64,000 nucleotides of DNA from JBMORL01 sp049322335 (GTDB taxonomy: Bacteria; Bacteroidota; Bacteroidia; Flavobacteriales_D; UBA2798), in NCBI GenBank assembly GCA_049322335.1, contig JBMORL010000081.1, positions 1 to 64,000 on the forward strand, in the 5' to 3' direction. The translations under genes and the position numbers were made by a program. The notes beneath the pieces were generated by a model. The model saw only the letters and a program-made list of their open reading frames with translations. It did no database searches and was not told the origin of the DNA. Of this stretch, positions 34,501-44,729 are shown in pieces (position 1 is the first letter of the stretch; each line of letters begins with the position of its first letter).

Positions 34501-36675
34501 TTATTCTTTCGAAAACTTTTTTGAAATTTTATAATTTTCTGTGGATAGGGTAACAAGATACAATCCTGCAGAAAGCTCAGAGGTATTTACAGCTATAACC
34601 TGTAATCCGTTAGTGGCAGGATGATTCTCGCTTTTTATTATTTTTCCGTTAATGTCCATCACTTCCACTTTTACTGATGAGGTAGTTACACTTTGCATCA
34701 GGATGTTCAATACATCGCTGGCAGGATTAGGATAGGCAATAAAATCCACGGGTTGATTTTCTTCATTTACATTTAATGCATTGCAGGGAACAGAAGGTGT
34801 GCTGATCCACGACATCACATCAAAATCAATGTAACAGGCCCAGTCAGGATTATCTACAAACGGATTTCTGTTTCCCTGTAATGAGTCGAGGTAATCGTTA
34901 TGCGACATATCAAACCCTCCCGGAGGATCCATATAATGCCACATTTTTAATAAATTCTGGTCCTGGTTGGTGGCGGTGGAGAGCAGGTTATTGAATCCCC
35001 AGTTTCCGGCAAGGGTATGATAGGAAGTATTCATATAAAACATGGCCCGCGCAGCATCTCCTTTGTGTTGATCGCGGGGTTCGTATACTGTTTGTCCCTG
35101 CGAGTTGGTTCCTAATGTTCCGTTAAGATAAGAGGAAGTTACATTTACCACTTCACCCAGCGGATAATTGAGCCTTACCTGGTTTACATTGGTAAATTCT
35201 GTAGGAAAAAGATTGTGGTAATCGGTATATTCATCAGTAGAAGTATTTCCTGCAGAAGGCATCCAGGAAGCGGCTATGGTATGTTCGCGGCTGAATACAG
35301 AAAAATCAAACGGAGGAGTAAAAACATATTCAAGGCCCGAATAGACACAGGTAGTTACCTGTTGGTTGTTGGAAGTATCGCGGATATAAAATCCCTCCAT
35401 GATGGTTCGCGCGTAATCGCTGTAAAAGATCGTGGAGTGAGGATTGATCACACCGCGAAGGTCGGAAACAAAAGTGGAGTTGGAGGGAGAAACACCGGCA
35501 TAATATCCGGCATTCATCATAGTTTGTGAAGGAATGGTTACGTTCCCGGTAAGCGGAGAGGTGGTCCTGTAATTTACGTATGTTCCCGGCCCGTTATAAG
35601 CAAATACGGCAAAATGATCGGTTCTTCCGGCAATAAAATCGCGGGGAGAAAAGGAGGTGGCGCTTCCCGCGTATACTACCTGTGAGGTTCCTATTCCTTC
35701 GCCTTTGGTATAAACGGTTCCGTCAGCAGGAATATCGGTTACTGCACTTCCTTTTTTACGCAGAACAATATATCCGTCAGCTGTAGTGGCAACGAATGAC
35801 ACATTGTAACGGTATGATTTTACAGAAGAGAAAGAAAGATTGGTGGGTTGTGCTGCCGGTTCAGTGGCAAATGAGCCGCCTACACCATAAAGATTAATGA
35901 CATAGGGATTTTCGTTGCTGTCGTCATTGGGGATGGTTAATACGGCATTCCTTGTTCCTGAAGCAGTGGGAGTAAAATCGATTACTAACGGTTGTGAGCT
36001 AAGCGCAGAAACAGTGGCGGGGGCGCTGCTGATCACAAATTCGCTTTGCTGCGGGCCGGTAATTGTACAGGAACCGATATTCAATGTATTTACCGTTCCC
36101 AGGTTTTCGATGGTGAGAGTAAGCTGTGACATAGTGCTTACCGGTGATCCGATAACTGCTGTGCCATTATTGATGATAGAGGAAGTTCCCTGTTTTATGT
36201 TGATCTCTGCATTGGGGCTGGCGGGTGCAACGGCAATAGTAATGTTGTCAACGCCAATATTTCCTGAAACTTTAAGTGTATACTCGAAACGGATATATCG
36301 GGTGGTAGCCTGGGGATTATCGGTAAAAGCAGTATATGTTCCGCTGGGAGGAGTAGTAATGGTTCTTAAAGTTGTCCAGGATGAACCATTGACGGATTCA
36401 AGAATGGTGAATGTTCCTCCGCTAAAACTATTTCCTGTAAGATCATAGGTTAAAGGCCCGGGATCATCCGTAAACCAGATATCCACAAAGTCACCGGTAT
36501 TGTCGAAGCGAATGGCCGGAGCCGGATTTCCTGAACCGGTGTAAAAAGTGGTTCCCGACAGTGTCCATCCGTTGGGAGTGGCGCCCGAACAATCCCAGCT
36601 GGTGGGTAACGTAGTTTGGCTATGCGCAGTTGCTCCTGCGAATACTGTTGCTAATACCAGAATGATCCTTTTCAT
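34501..36675 (-). CDS. T9SS-secreted endonuclease I family protein
   Basis: A 724-residue secreted nuclease. Signal peptide to about residue 19; a discoidin-like beta domain (about 25-150); an immunoglobulin-like HYDIN/choice-of-anchor module (about 155-270); a linker domain; and an endonuclease I (EndA/NucM) domain at about 395-640 with SREHTIAASWMP, DYHNLFPTEFTNVNQVRLNY, EPRDQHKGDAARAMFYM and LLKMWHYMDPP. A Por sorting tail (IAYPNPASDVLNILMQ ... LSAGLYLVTLS) ends the protein. It should degrade extracellular DNA or RNA at the cell surface. It lies 20 nt after a TonB receptor gene. Confidence 0.9.
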   Translation of the reverse strand: MKRIILVLATVFAGATAHSQTTLPTSWDCSGATPNGWTLSGTTFYTGSGNPAPAIRFDNTGDFVDIWFTDDPGPLTYDLTGNSFSGGTFTILESVNGSSWTTLRTITTPPSGTYTAFTDNPQATTRYIRFEYTLKVSGNIGVDNITIAVAPASPNAEINIKQGTSSIINNGTAVIGSPVSTMSQLTLTIENLGTVNTLNIGSCTITGPQQSEFVISSAPATVSALSSQPLVIDFTPTASGTRNAVLTIPNDDSNENPYVINLYGVGGSFATEPAAQPTNLSFSSVKSYRYNVSFVATTADGYIVLRKKGSAVTDIPADGTVYTKGEGIGTSQVVYAGSATSFSPRDFIAGRTDHFAVFAYNGPGTYVNYRTTSPLTGNVTIPSQTMMNAGYYAGVSPSNSTFVSDLRGVINPHSTIFYSDYARTIMEGFYIRDTSNNQQVTTCVYSGLEYVFTPPFDFSVFSREHTIAASWMPSAGNTSTDEYTDYHNLFPTEFTNVNQVRLNYPLGEVVNVTSSYLNGTLGTNSQGQTVYEPRDQHKGDAARAMFYMNTSYHTLAGNWGFNNLLSTATNQDQNLLKMWHYMDPPGGFDMSHNDYLDSLQGNRNPFVDNPDWACYIDFDVMSWISTPSVPCNALNVNEENQPVDFIAYPNPASDVLNILMQSVTTSSVKVEVMDINGKIIKSENHPATNGLQVIAVNTSELSAGLYLVTLSTENYKISKKFSKE

Positions 36676-36694
36676 AGTTGTTGGTTTGTAGTGA

Positions 36695-39628
36695 TTAAAA
36701 ACTTATTTGTAATGAAATATTATATCTTCTTCCGAGCCCGAAAAACACTGCGGCAGAATTTGCATCAAAGTCGCTGGTATTGGCAAATGAATCGTTATTG
36801 CGTGCATCCGAAATGTATTTTACATCCAAAACATTCAACACACTTCCTCGGATATCGAATCTTACTTTTTCAATTTTAAAATTATAACCCAGATGTAATT
36901 CTGTTATTCCATATGCCGGGGTTTTCCAGGATTCACGTCTTTTATCATCTCCGGTAAGATCTGTAGGTTGAAAATCGGCATACTGTCTTTCGAAGTAGGT
37001 ATAACGTATTTTAAAATAGGCATCTTTTATAAATTCATATCTTACACTTCCTGCGACCTGTGTTTGTGCTGCATCTCCCACATGAACACCAGTGGCATCA
37101 AAATCAATTATCATAGGTTGTCCTGCATTATCGGGATCATATACTGTGTTTCCGTTTTCATCTGTTACAACTGCCGAATCACCCGATTGCCATGTCCAGT
37201 CGCCATATGAGAACGATCCTTCAATTTCAAGTTTTTCTATTGGTAACCAGGCAAAATCCAATTCGGCCCCCATGTGCAAAGCATCAATTCCATTTATATT
37301 GGCATAAAAAATCTCATCACCAATATTTACCTGCAGTCCTCCGTTAATTCCGCTTTCAACCGGCCGGTTTTTCCATCGGGTGTAATACACGTTAAGGTTG
37401 GTGGCAATTTTTTTCTTTCTGATTGCATGTCCGATTTCGAAAGCAATAATTTTTTCATTTTCAATGTTCTTAAGCACTTTGTTATTCTGATCGATAACAT
37501 TAATAAAGCGGGGCGTGCGGGAAAGATATCCTGTATTTACATACACGCTGTGAAATTCATTGACGTTGTAATTTGCGCCTCCTTTTGCAGTATATCCGGG
37601 CAACCATTTCCAGTCGGATTGAGAATAGCGTGCTTCAGGAGATTCAATAGTATATTTTGAAACGGCTCCTACTACATATCCATCATTTACCACTCCCGAA
37701 TTATTGATATATGTAGTGTCTCCACTGGTAGTAACAATGGCTCCCGGTAATGCAACGTGTGTATTGTTTTCAGTATAGTAAAACACATCACCATATCCAA
37801 CTGCCTGCGCATATACGTTATCACCGATCACCAGATCTTTGTTTTTGAAATAATCTACCCGCTTATATCCCTGGTAAACACCTGACACGCTTATAAATGC
37901 CGACCAGACTCCTTTTTTGTATTCAGCTTGTCCGAAAAATCCCGCCCATCGCACAAATCCGTCATAATTATAACCAATTTTTTCATTTTTTCTTCTCATT
38001 TTTGATGATGCATTTTGATCTTCATCATCCAGGCTGTAATCTCCTCCGAGTAAATCGTATACTTTCCGGTAATGCTCACCTTTATAATCTCTAAGATCGA
38101 TTCCTCCCGAAATGTTTAAATACTCGCTGTAATTCCAGGTGGCAGAAGAAATGATTCCTGCCCACCGGTGATTGTTTACTGAACTCCTGAGAAATTTGCT
38201 GGCTTTACGCTCTGTTAAACTATACAACGGATCAATAGAAAACATTCCAAACTTATTGTTGTTATAAAGTTCCTGAAAGTCGATATGGCCGTCAGGAGTG
38301 TAATCATTTGTAGATAATGATGATGAAGAGGAGGTTCCTCCGCTTGTCCCTCCACCGTTACCAATGGAAACATAGGCTGTGGTGGAAAGAACCAGTTTTT
38401 CACTGATTGTCCAGAAATCACGGAGATAGAATTGAGGTTTATGAAAATAATTTAAACGTTCATATACCACTTCTTTTTTCAATCCTGCCGTATCATCTTT
38501 ATTGGTGGTGCGATAGAGGTAGCCGTAATGTTCGTTAAAATTAAGCCCGTTGTTTTCTGCCCCGGTAGTATCGATTCCGAGATTGTAAGCGTATTCTGAA
38601 TCAAAATACGAAATAGCTTTTTTAAAAGGCCTTTGTGCATGTTGTTGCGGGGCGCCATAACCTGCCAGTGATAATAAGTGTTTATTTAATTTTTTTTCCA
38701 CTTTAAGAAAATAGAACCAGCCTTGTGAATACGACATTTCAAAAGTCCCGAAATCACTCAGCCACATATCTGAATTCAGTTTGTCCTGGCTCCATCCCGG
38801 TTTGGTTTTAAATGATCCGGCAGCTGTAACTCCCCATCCGTTTTTTAATTTGCCGGAAGTGAGTCCCACAGAAGTTCGCAGAAATCCCGCTGTTCCGGCT
38901 TCCTGTTTTACTGTAACACCGGGTTTGGCATCTATTCCTTTGGTAAGGATATTGATGGTTCCGCCAACGGAGGGTAATGCGAGTTTTGATGCGCCCAATC
39001 CGCGTTGCACCTGAATACTCCGTGTTACTACGTCTAGCCCGAACCAGTTAGACCAATACACCCAGCCGTTTTCCATATCATTTACCGGAACACCATCCAG
39101 CATCACTCCGACAAAACGCTGGTTGAATCCACGGATGGAAATACGTGCATCACCGTCACCACCGCCTTGTTGTGTGGCATACACGCCCGGTGTGCGGTTC
39201 AGTACCATCGGCAGATCCTGTGAAGCCAGTTCTTCCTGTATCTTTTTTGGTTCAACCGTAGTAAATGCTACAGGCGTTTCGCGGTCGCGGGCCACATCAG
39301 CTGTTACCACTACTTCGTTCAGCGTTTCCGATTCCAGCAAAATCTCTCCTGCGTTCAGTTTAGGTGTATTCAATTCAATTTCTTTTTTCTGCTCTATATA
39401 TCCGATATACGTTATAGAGAGTGTATACTTTCCGTAGGCTGCTTCTATGGAAAAATTTCCGTCAATATCCGTACTCATTCCTACTCCGGGCGCAATGGTA
39501 ACACTGGCGCCAATCAATGGTTCGTTGGTGGTGGGATCTTTTACCGTTCCGTAAATAATTCCTTTTTGCTGTGCCTGAGAAAACAAGCAAAGCAAAAATG
39601 CGAAACTCAGGAGTAAACTATTTTTCAT
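36695..39628 (-). CDS. TonB-dependent outer-membrane receptor next to the secreted nuclease
   Basis: A 977-residue receptor with signal peptide (about 1-20), a CarboxypepD_reg-like domain (about 22-110, GIIYGTVKDPTTNEPLIGAS), a plug (about 115-235, RTPGVYATQQGGGDGDARIS, RGFNQRFVGVMLDGVPVND) and a long barrel ending in RRYNISLQISF. ATG 39628 is chosen because the frame before it opens with TTG. Being sandwiched between a lamin-tail T9SS protein and an endonuclease, it may import nucleic-acid breakdown products, but the substrate is inferred only. Confidence 0.88.
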   Translation of the reverse strand: MKNSLLLSFAFLLCLFSQAQQKGIIYGTVKDPTTNEPLIGASVTIAPGVGMSTDIDGNFSIEAAYGKYTLSITYIGYIEQKKEIELNTPKLNAGEILLESETLNEVVVTADVARDRETPVAFTTVEPKKIQEELASQDLPMVLNRTPGVYATQQGGGDGDARISIRGFNQRFVGVMLDGVPVNDMENGWVYWSNWFGLDVVTRSIQVQRGLGASKLALPSVGGTINILTKGIDAKPGVTVKQEAGTAGFLRTSVGLTSGKLKNGWGVTAAGSFKTKPGWSQDKLNSDMWLSDFGTFEMSYSQGWFYFLKVEKKLNKHLLSLAGYGAPQQHAQRPFKKAISYFDSEYAYNLGIDTTGAENNGLNFNEHYGYLYRTTNKDDTAGLKKEVVYERLNYFHKPQFYLRDFWTISEKLVLSTTAYVSIGNGGGTSGGTSSSSSLSTNDYTPDGHIDFQELYNNNKFGMFSIDPLYSLTERKASKFLRSSVNNHRWAGIISSATWNYSEYLNISGGIDLRDYKGEHYRKVYDLLGGDYSLDDEDQNASSKMRRKNEKIGYNYDGFVRWAGFFGQAEYKKGVWSAFISVSGVYQGYKRVDYFKNKDLVIGDNVYAQAVGYGDVFYYTENNTHVALPGAIVTTSGDTTYINNSGVVNDGYVVGAVSKYTIESPEARYSQSDWKWLPGYTAKGGANYNVNEFHSVYVNTGYLSRTPRFINVIDQNNKVLKNIENEKIIAFEIGHAIRKKKIATNLNVYYTRWKNRPVESGINGGLQVNIGDEIFYANINGIDALHMGAELDFAWLPIEKLEIEGSFSYGDWTWQSGDSAVVTDENGNTVYDPDNAGQPMIIDFDATGVHVGDAAQTQVAGSVRYEFIKDAYFKIRYTYFERQYADFQPTDLTGDDKRRESWKTPAYGITELHLGYNFKIEKVRFDIRGSVLNVLDVKYISDARNNDSFANTSDFDANSAAVFFGLGRRYNISLQISF

Positions 39629-39638
39629 AGGCAAAAAG

Positions 39639-39666
39639 AAACAGCCACTTGCAAAAGCGGCTGTTT
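39639..39666 (-). terminator. Hairpin between the lamin-tail and TonB receptor genes
   Basis: AAACAGCC (39639-39646) pairs with GGCTGTTT (39659-39666), with an inner CTT/AAG pairing. On the minus strand a T-rich tract follows. It may end part of the transcription from the lamin-tail gene, allowing unequal expression of the two genes. Confidence 0.6.
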
Positions 39667-39679
39667 TTCAATTGACAAA

Positions 39680-40594
39680 TTATTTTCTGATGAGACGCTG
39701 GGTTACTACATCACCATTGGTGAATTCAATAGTCACGAAATACATTCCTGCATTCCATGATTGAACATCGAGCTGATGATCGGCACGTCCATTGGATTTT
39801 TCTTCGGTAAAAACTACTTCACCCAACACATTCACAACAGTAATGTTGCTGATGGTTTCGGTTCCTTTAATAAGAACTGTATTTTCTGCAGGATTGGGAA
39901 ACAGGTAAAAGTATTCTGTAGTGGTAACTTCATTAACGCCAATTTGATCGCAGGCACAGGAGTGAATACCGAGGTTGGTCCAGTTGTTAATGGAAAGTGA
40001 ATCCCATTGTGTGGTAGGATTAAACTGAAGTGGATTGGTAATTACTCCTGAAGTAACAGAAGATTTTCTGATTAATGTATGATTGGCCGACCACCAGGTT
40101 CCGCCATTGGCATCTGTATATCCTGCAGAAGCATCATCCGTCCATGCACCACCCGGGTCTTCACCAATTTTTCCAAAAATATCTACAATAGCCCCATTTG
40201 AAATTTTTTCCAGTGTCAGCGCATCATCTCCATTCATATGCAAAGGAGAAGGATAAGTGTTTTGAGAATGCTCATCACCCATTGCATATAAAACCGAATC
40301 GCAATAAGCACCATTCCCATCGGGAATCTGAACACCGTTGGTCACTACCCAAACATCATGCGCAGCAACTGTTCCGGTAAGATCATACGAATCGGAAATG
40401 GAGGTGCTTCCATTGGAATAACGCGCAATGCGATAACCAACAAGGCTGATAGAATTATTGGTGGGATTATAAATTTCCACCGCTTTACTGTGTGAACTGC
40501 CTTCTACATATTCCGAATAAAACAATTCGGTGCATTGTGCCCCGGCAGCAAAGGATAAAAGAGAAACCATGGAGAATAGTACAAACTTTTTCAT
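39680..40594 (-). CDS. T9SS-secreted lamin-tail domain protein
   Basis: A 304-residue protein with signal peptide MKKFVLFSMVSLLSFAAGAQ, a lamin-tail (LTD) beta-sandwich at about 22-170 (CTELFYSEYVEGSSHSKAVE, NPTNNSISLVGYRIARYSNG, VWVVTNGV) and a Por sorting tail (FPNPAENTVLIKGTETISNI ... WNAGMYFVTIEF). LTD proteins with sorting tails often accompany secreted nucleases in Bacteroidota and may bind DNA or the surface. ATG 40594 starts the signal peptide; the longer frame is rejected. It heads the three-gene cluster. Confidence 0.88.
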   Translation of the reverse strand: MKKFVLFSMVSLLSFAAGAQCTELFYSEYVEGSSHSKAVEIYNPTNNSISLVGYRIARYSNGSTSISDSYDLTGTVAAHDVWVVTNGVQIPDGNGAYCDSVLYAMGDEHSQNTYPSPLHMNGDDALTLEKISNGAIVDIFGKIGEDPGGAWTDDASAGYTDANGGTWWSANHTLIRKSSVTSGVITNPLQFNPTTQWDSLSINNWTNLGIHSCACDQIGVNEVTTTEYFYLFPNPAENTVLIKGTETISNITVVNVLGEVVFTEEKSNGRADHQLDVQSWNAGMYFVTIEFTNGDVVTQRLIRK

Positions 40595-40908
40595 AGGACT
40601 TTGTTTTGTGTTATTTAATAATGTTTGTGAGGAAAAGTGGTTCAGGGATATCCCGCGATAGGGGCTTTCACTAGTAGGGTGTTCACTTTCCGGCAACAAA
40701 AATATAGAAATAAAATGCCCCGATGCAAGGGTGTTGACAATTAACGAAAAATTAATGGTGGGGCAGCCCTCCGTAAATCTGTTGAAAATTCGTAAAATCT
40801 TTCAGTTTTAGGTGAAATATCACAAAAAACGGATGAATTACACAAAACAGGGGATAAAACTGGCAACTTAATCCCTAAATTTCGTCTGCATTAAGCAAAA
40901 CCAAAGCT
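40595..40908. other. Divergent promoter region with a perfect palindrome
   Basis: This 314-nt gap separates the minus-strand lamin-tail cluster from the plus-strand adhesin. It holds the lamin-tail promoter (40697-40728) and a 10-bp palindrome GGGATATCCC at 40645-40654, inside the expected 5' leader of the lamin-tail mRNA, which could be an operator or hairpin. A TAAATTTC at 40876-40883 is a one-mismatch -7 box for the adhesin gene. No gene is supported here. Confidence 0.55.
40697..40728 (-). promoter_or_regulatory. Promoter of the lamin-tail / TonB receptor / nuclease cluster
   Basis: On the minus strand TTG (40726-40728) and TATTTTTG (40697-40704) are spaced by 21 nt, a good Bacteroidota promoter. 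The ATG is about 100 nt downstream, so the leader is long for this genome. Confidence 0.5.
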
Positions 40909-43900
40909 ATGAAGACAACCCTAAAAGCCGGAATTTACGTCCTCGCATTTCTTCTGACGTATTCCTATTCAGCAGCACAAAATATAAATGATGTTCAACC
41001 CATAGTTATGGGACATGCTGAACGATTTACCGGGGAATTTTATAATGTGGAGGAAATAAAAAACGACATTATTGAACTGGCCGGACTAACCACCCGCTTG
41101 AATGAAGAAGAAATGAGCCTGGCGGGTATGATGATCGTTCAGAAATTGGGAAACAAAAGAAAAGAAGTAATAAACGGATATATTGCCGGAACAATTAATG
41201 AACAGAACATTCATACCTGGAAAACAGAACTTAGGGATAAGATCGTTAACTGGATTAATAATGACCTGGCTAAAGGCGAAGAAAGTAAATTCCATATTCA
41301 GTTTAACCACTTCAGACATCAACATGAAGAAGAAGCGGGACAGATGCGTGTTCCCGGTGCGCCCTGCGATAATCCCGATTTTGAAACATGTAACTTTAAT
41401 AACTGGACATTAATAGATGGTACAGTGCCTGTTTCACCAACTGCTCCTTATTCTTTTAATCAGACCGGGACTACAACCAGTTTCGGAACAGTGAACACAG
41501 CAACTGCCGTACCTGCAGGTAGCGGATTTGAACAACATTATATAACCAATGGCGGTACCGATCCCATTGGCGGTTTTCCTATGGTATATCCTGGTGGAAC
41601 CTGCTCGGCTTCGATAGGGGATTTTACCAATTATAATTATGGTGCTTCCCGGATAACACAAACTTTCCTTGTTTCTTCTTCCGATGCTATTCTTACACTT
41701 AATTATGCAGTATGTCTTGAAGACGGGGGACACGTAGCCAACGAACAACCTTATTTCGTAATGCGTGTGTATGATCAGGGCGGAAATTCTATTGCCTGTG
41801 CCGCTTACGAAGCCATTGCCAATGATGGTCAGCCCGGATGGACACAATCAGGATTGTGGTGGTATAAACCATGGACCACCGTATTTATTCCATTGGCGCC
41901 TTTTATAGGACAAAATGTAACGGTTGAATTTACCATTGGAGATTGCGGGCAGGGTGGCCATGCAGCTTATGCGTATGTTGATGCATCGTGTACAGCCATG
42001 CAGTTAAATATGTCGGCTAACGCAGTTTGTGCCGGACAGCCTATCACCATTTCTGCACCTCCCGGAGCAGCCTCTTATTTATGGAATACAGGCGCTACCA
42101 CACAAACAATAAATGTTTCTACCGGGGGAAATTACCAGGTTACCGTAACACCCGTAACCGGAAGCGCATGTGCAATCACACTCGATACTACTGTACAAGC
42201 TAACCCGAATCCAATTGCTGCTTTTATTGATGATGCCCCGGTTTGTGCGGGAACACCCGTAAACTTTACCGATCAATCAACATTAAACGGAGGAACGCCC
42301 ATCACTCAATGGTTATGGGATTTTGGCGATTCACAAACTTCCACCTTACAAAATCCTACACATACTTATGCGGCCGCAGGAACTTATACAGTAACACTTA
42401 CCGTTACCAACTCAGCCGGTTGTACCAATACAATAACTCAAAACGTAACTATTAATAATACGGGAAACCCGGTTATAAATCCTGCAGGGCCGTTTTGTAC
42501 AACCGATCCGGTATTTAACATGACAGCCAATACAGCCGGTGGAACCTGGTCGGCCACCTGCGGAGCATGTATCAATGCAACAACAGGAGCATTCAATCCT
42601 TCTGTGGGTGCAGGCACTTATACTATTACCTATACTACCTCCGGTGCCTGTGCAGGATCGGATACGGAAACCATAATGGTTGAATCGGTAGCCATAACTA
42701 ACGTGGTAAGCACAGACGTAGATTGCTTCGGAAACTGCAACGGAACCATCAATATTTCTTCTATTGGCGCAGTTCAGTTTAGTATTGATGGCGGAACCAC
42801 TTTCCAGGCTACAGGAAGTTTTGCTTCATTATGTCCGAATACCTATAATATCGTTGCCGAGTCGCCAATAGGTTGCCAGGCTACAGCAACCGCCACTATC
42901 GTTGAACCTACTCAGCTCGCTTTGCCAACTTCCAATGTGAATGAAACCTGCTTTGGTTCGTGTGATGGAATTGCCATTGTAGCTCCGCAGGGTGCAACAC
43001 CTTCCTATACCTATTCATGGAGCAATGGCGGAGGGAATACGCCTACAATAAATAACCTTTGTGTGGGTGCCTATACTGTTACGGTAACCGATGCCAACGG
43101 ATGTACTGCCAATGCCGTTATAAATATTGCCGGGCCTCCTGCTGTAGTCATTAACAATATTGCTACTACCAACGAAGCCTGCCAGAACGATTGTACCGGT
43201 TCCATCACTATAACGGCTACCGGGGTTACACAGTATTCCATTGATAACGGTACTACCTTCCAGGCCGCAAATGCTTTTGCGAATATTTGTTCAGGAACTT
43301 ATGATATTGTTGTGCAGGATGCTGCCGGATGCCAGGCTACAGGAAACGCTGTGATCACTTCTCCCAACCCGATTACACTTGTAGTAAGTAACGATACTAC
43401 CATTTGTATTGGAGGAACCGCCAGTATGTGGGCCAATGCCACAGGTGGAACAGCTCCGCTAACCTATATTTGGGATAACGGTTTACCCAACGGACAAACA
43501 CAAAATGTAAGTCCTGTTACTTCACCGACTACATACAACGTGTATGCACAGGATGCCAACGGATGTTTTACTAACCCTCTGCCCATTACCGTAACCATCA
43601 ATCCTCCGCTTGTTGTAGTGGCACAAAGCGACCAGGCTATTTGTCCCGGCAGCAGTGCTACCATTACCGCTTCTGCCAGTGGTGGAAACGGAGGCCCTTA
43701 TACTTATGTTTGGGATGACGGTGCAGGAAATTTACTGAACGGGCCTTCACAAACTGTTTCTCCTTCGGCAACCACTACTTATACCGTAACCGCCAGCGAC
43801 AACTGCGGAACACCTGTTGCCACGGATGCAGTAACTATTACTGTGAATGTAATTCCAGCGGTAACATTTACTGCTGATAATTTGCAGGGATGTACACCGG

Positions 43901-44637
43901 TTAGTGTGAATTTTACCAATACTACAGCCCCTGCTGAAGTGGGAACCTGTTTCTGGGATTTCGGAAACGGAGTAACTTCCACCAATTGCGATCCGGCTTT
44001 TGTATTTACAACTCCAGGGTGTTATGATATTACGCTTACAGTAACTTCTCCGCAGGGATGTGTGGGCACATTAACTGTTCCTCAAATGATCTGCGTATAT
44101 CCCTACCCCGTAGCTGAATTCAGTTTCGGCCCGCAACCTACTGATATCCTCATGACCACCATCGATTTCACCAACGAAAGCCAGGGCGGAATAATATACG
44201 ACTGGGATTTTGCAGGACTGGGCACCTCTAACTCAGTGAACCCTTCATTTACTTTTCCTAACGAGGATCCCGGAACTTATCCTGTTTGCCTCTATACCGA
44301 AAATCAATATGGATGTGCAGATTCCATTTGCCATGATATTATTATCAATGATAATTTTGTGCTGTTTGTTCCCAACGCTTTTACAGTGGATGGTGATGGC
44401 ATCAATGATTATTTCCTCCCTGTTATTGATGGAATTGACCCTTTCTCCTATACTCTTTATATTTTCAATCGCTGGGGCGAATTGGTTTTCGAAACCCATA
44501 ATCCACAGGGATCGTGGGATGGATATTACAGGGGACTTCTGTCTAAACAGGATGTTTATGTGTGGAAAATACTCTGTAAGGAAGCCTCTACCGGCCAAAA
44601 GCGCGAATTCTACGGGCACGTTTCATTGTTAAAATAA
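40909..44637 (+). CDS. Large PKD/SprB-repeat surface adhesin with type B gliding/T9SS C-terminal domain
   Basis: A 1242-residue secreted protein. Signal peptide to about residue 23; a unique N-terminal region (about 30-370); PKD domains (about 435-515, VNFTDQSTLNGGTPITQWLW, and near 985-1065 and 1075-1140); SprB-type repeats at about 600-820, with the recurrent unit C-F-G-N-C-N-G-T and similar CxxxCxG spacing; and a gliding-motility/type B C-terminal domain (FVPNAFTVDGDGINDYFLPV ... YIFNRWGELVFETH). Such proteins are exported by T9SS and attached at the surface; a role in adhesion or gliding is likely. A strong terminator follows. Confidence 0.9.
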   Translation: MKTTLKAGIYVLAFLLTYSYSAAQNINDVQPIVMGHAERFTGEFYNVEEIKNDIIELAGLTTRLNEEEMSLAGMMIVQKLGNKRKEVINGYIAGTINEQNIHTWKTELRDKIVNWINNDLAKGEESKFHIQFNHFRHQHEEEAGQMRVPGAPCDNPDFETCNFNNWTLIDGTVPVSPTAPYSFNQTGTTTSFGTVNTATAVPAGSGFEQHYITNGGTDPIGGFPMVYPGGTCSASIGDFTNYNYGASRITQTFLVSSSDAILTLNYAVCLEDGGHVANEQPYFVMRVYDQGGNSIACAAYEAIANDGQPGWTQSGLWWYKPWTTVFIPLAPFIGQNVTVEFTIGDCGQGGHAAYAYVDASCTAMQLNMSANAVCAGQPITISAPPGAASYLWNTGATTQTINVSTGGNYQVTVTPVTGSACAITLDTTVQANPNPIAAFIDDAPVCAGTPVNFTDQSTLNGGTPITQWLWDFGDSQTSTLQNPTHTYAAAGTYTVTLTVTNSAGCTNTITQNVTINNTGNPVINPAGPFCTTDPVFNMTANTAGGTWSATCGACINATTGAFNPSVGAGTYTITYTTSGACAGSDTETIMVESVAITNVVSTDVDCFGNCNGTINISSIGAVQFSIDGGTTFQATGSFASLCPNTYNIVAESPIGCQATATATIVEPTQLALPTSNVNETCFGSCDGIAIVAPQGATPSYTYSWSNGGGNTPTINNLCVGAYTVTVTDANGCTANAVINIAGPPAVVINNIATTNEACQNDCTGSITITATGVTQYSIDNGTTFQAANAFANICSGTYDIVVQDAAGCQATGNAVITSPNPITLVVSNDTTICIGGTASMWANATGGTAPLTYIWDNGLPNGQTQNVSPVTSPTTYNVYAQDANGCFTNPLPITVTINPPLVVVAQSDQAICPGSSATITASASGGNGGPYTYVWDDGAGNLLNGPSQTVSPSATTTYTVTASDNCGTPVATDAVTITVNVIPAVTFTADNLQGCTPVSVNFTNTTAPAEVGTCFWDFGNGVTSTNCDPAFVFTTPGCYDITLTVTSPQGCVGTLTVPQMICVYPYPVAEFSFGPQPTDILMTTIDFTNESQGGIIYDWDFAGLGTSNSVNPSFTFPNEDPGTYPVCLYTENQYGCADSICHDIIINDNFVLFVPNAFTVDGDGINDYFLPVIDGIDPFSYTLYIFNRWGELVFETHNPQGSWDGYYRGLLSKQDVYVWKILCKEASTGQKREFYGHVSLLK

Positions 44638-44660
44638 TAATTGGTTTTGTTTTGCTGAAG

Positions 44661-44689
44661 ATCCCGGGAAAACAACCCGGGATTTTTTA
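44661..44689 (+). terminator. Intrinsic terminator of the adhesin gene
   Basis: ATCCCGGG (44661-44668) and CCCGGGAT (44676-44683) form a perfect 8-bp stem with a 7-nt loop, followed by six T residues. Confidence 0.85.
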
Positions 44690-44722
44690 TTGAGCCTGTC
44701 TTCCAAATAAAATTTACTTTTG
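44690..44722 (+). promoter_or_regulatory. Promoter of proC
   Basis: TTG at 44690-44692 and TACTTTTG at 44715-44722 are 22 nt apart, and the ATG follows at 44730, only 8 nt past the -7 box, so the leader is almost absent. Confidence 0.6.
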
Positions 44723-44729
44723 CGGGAGT

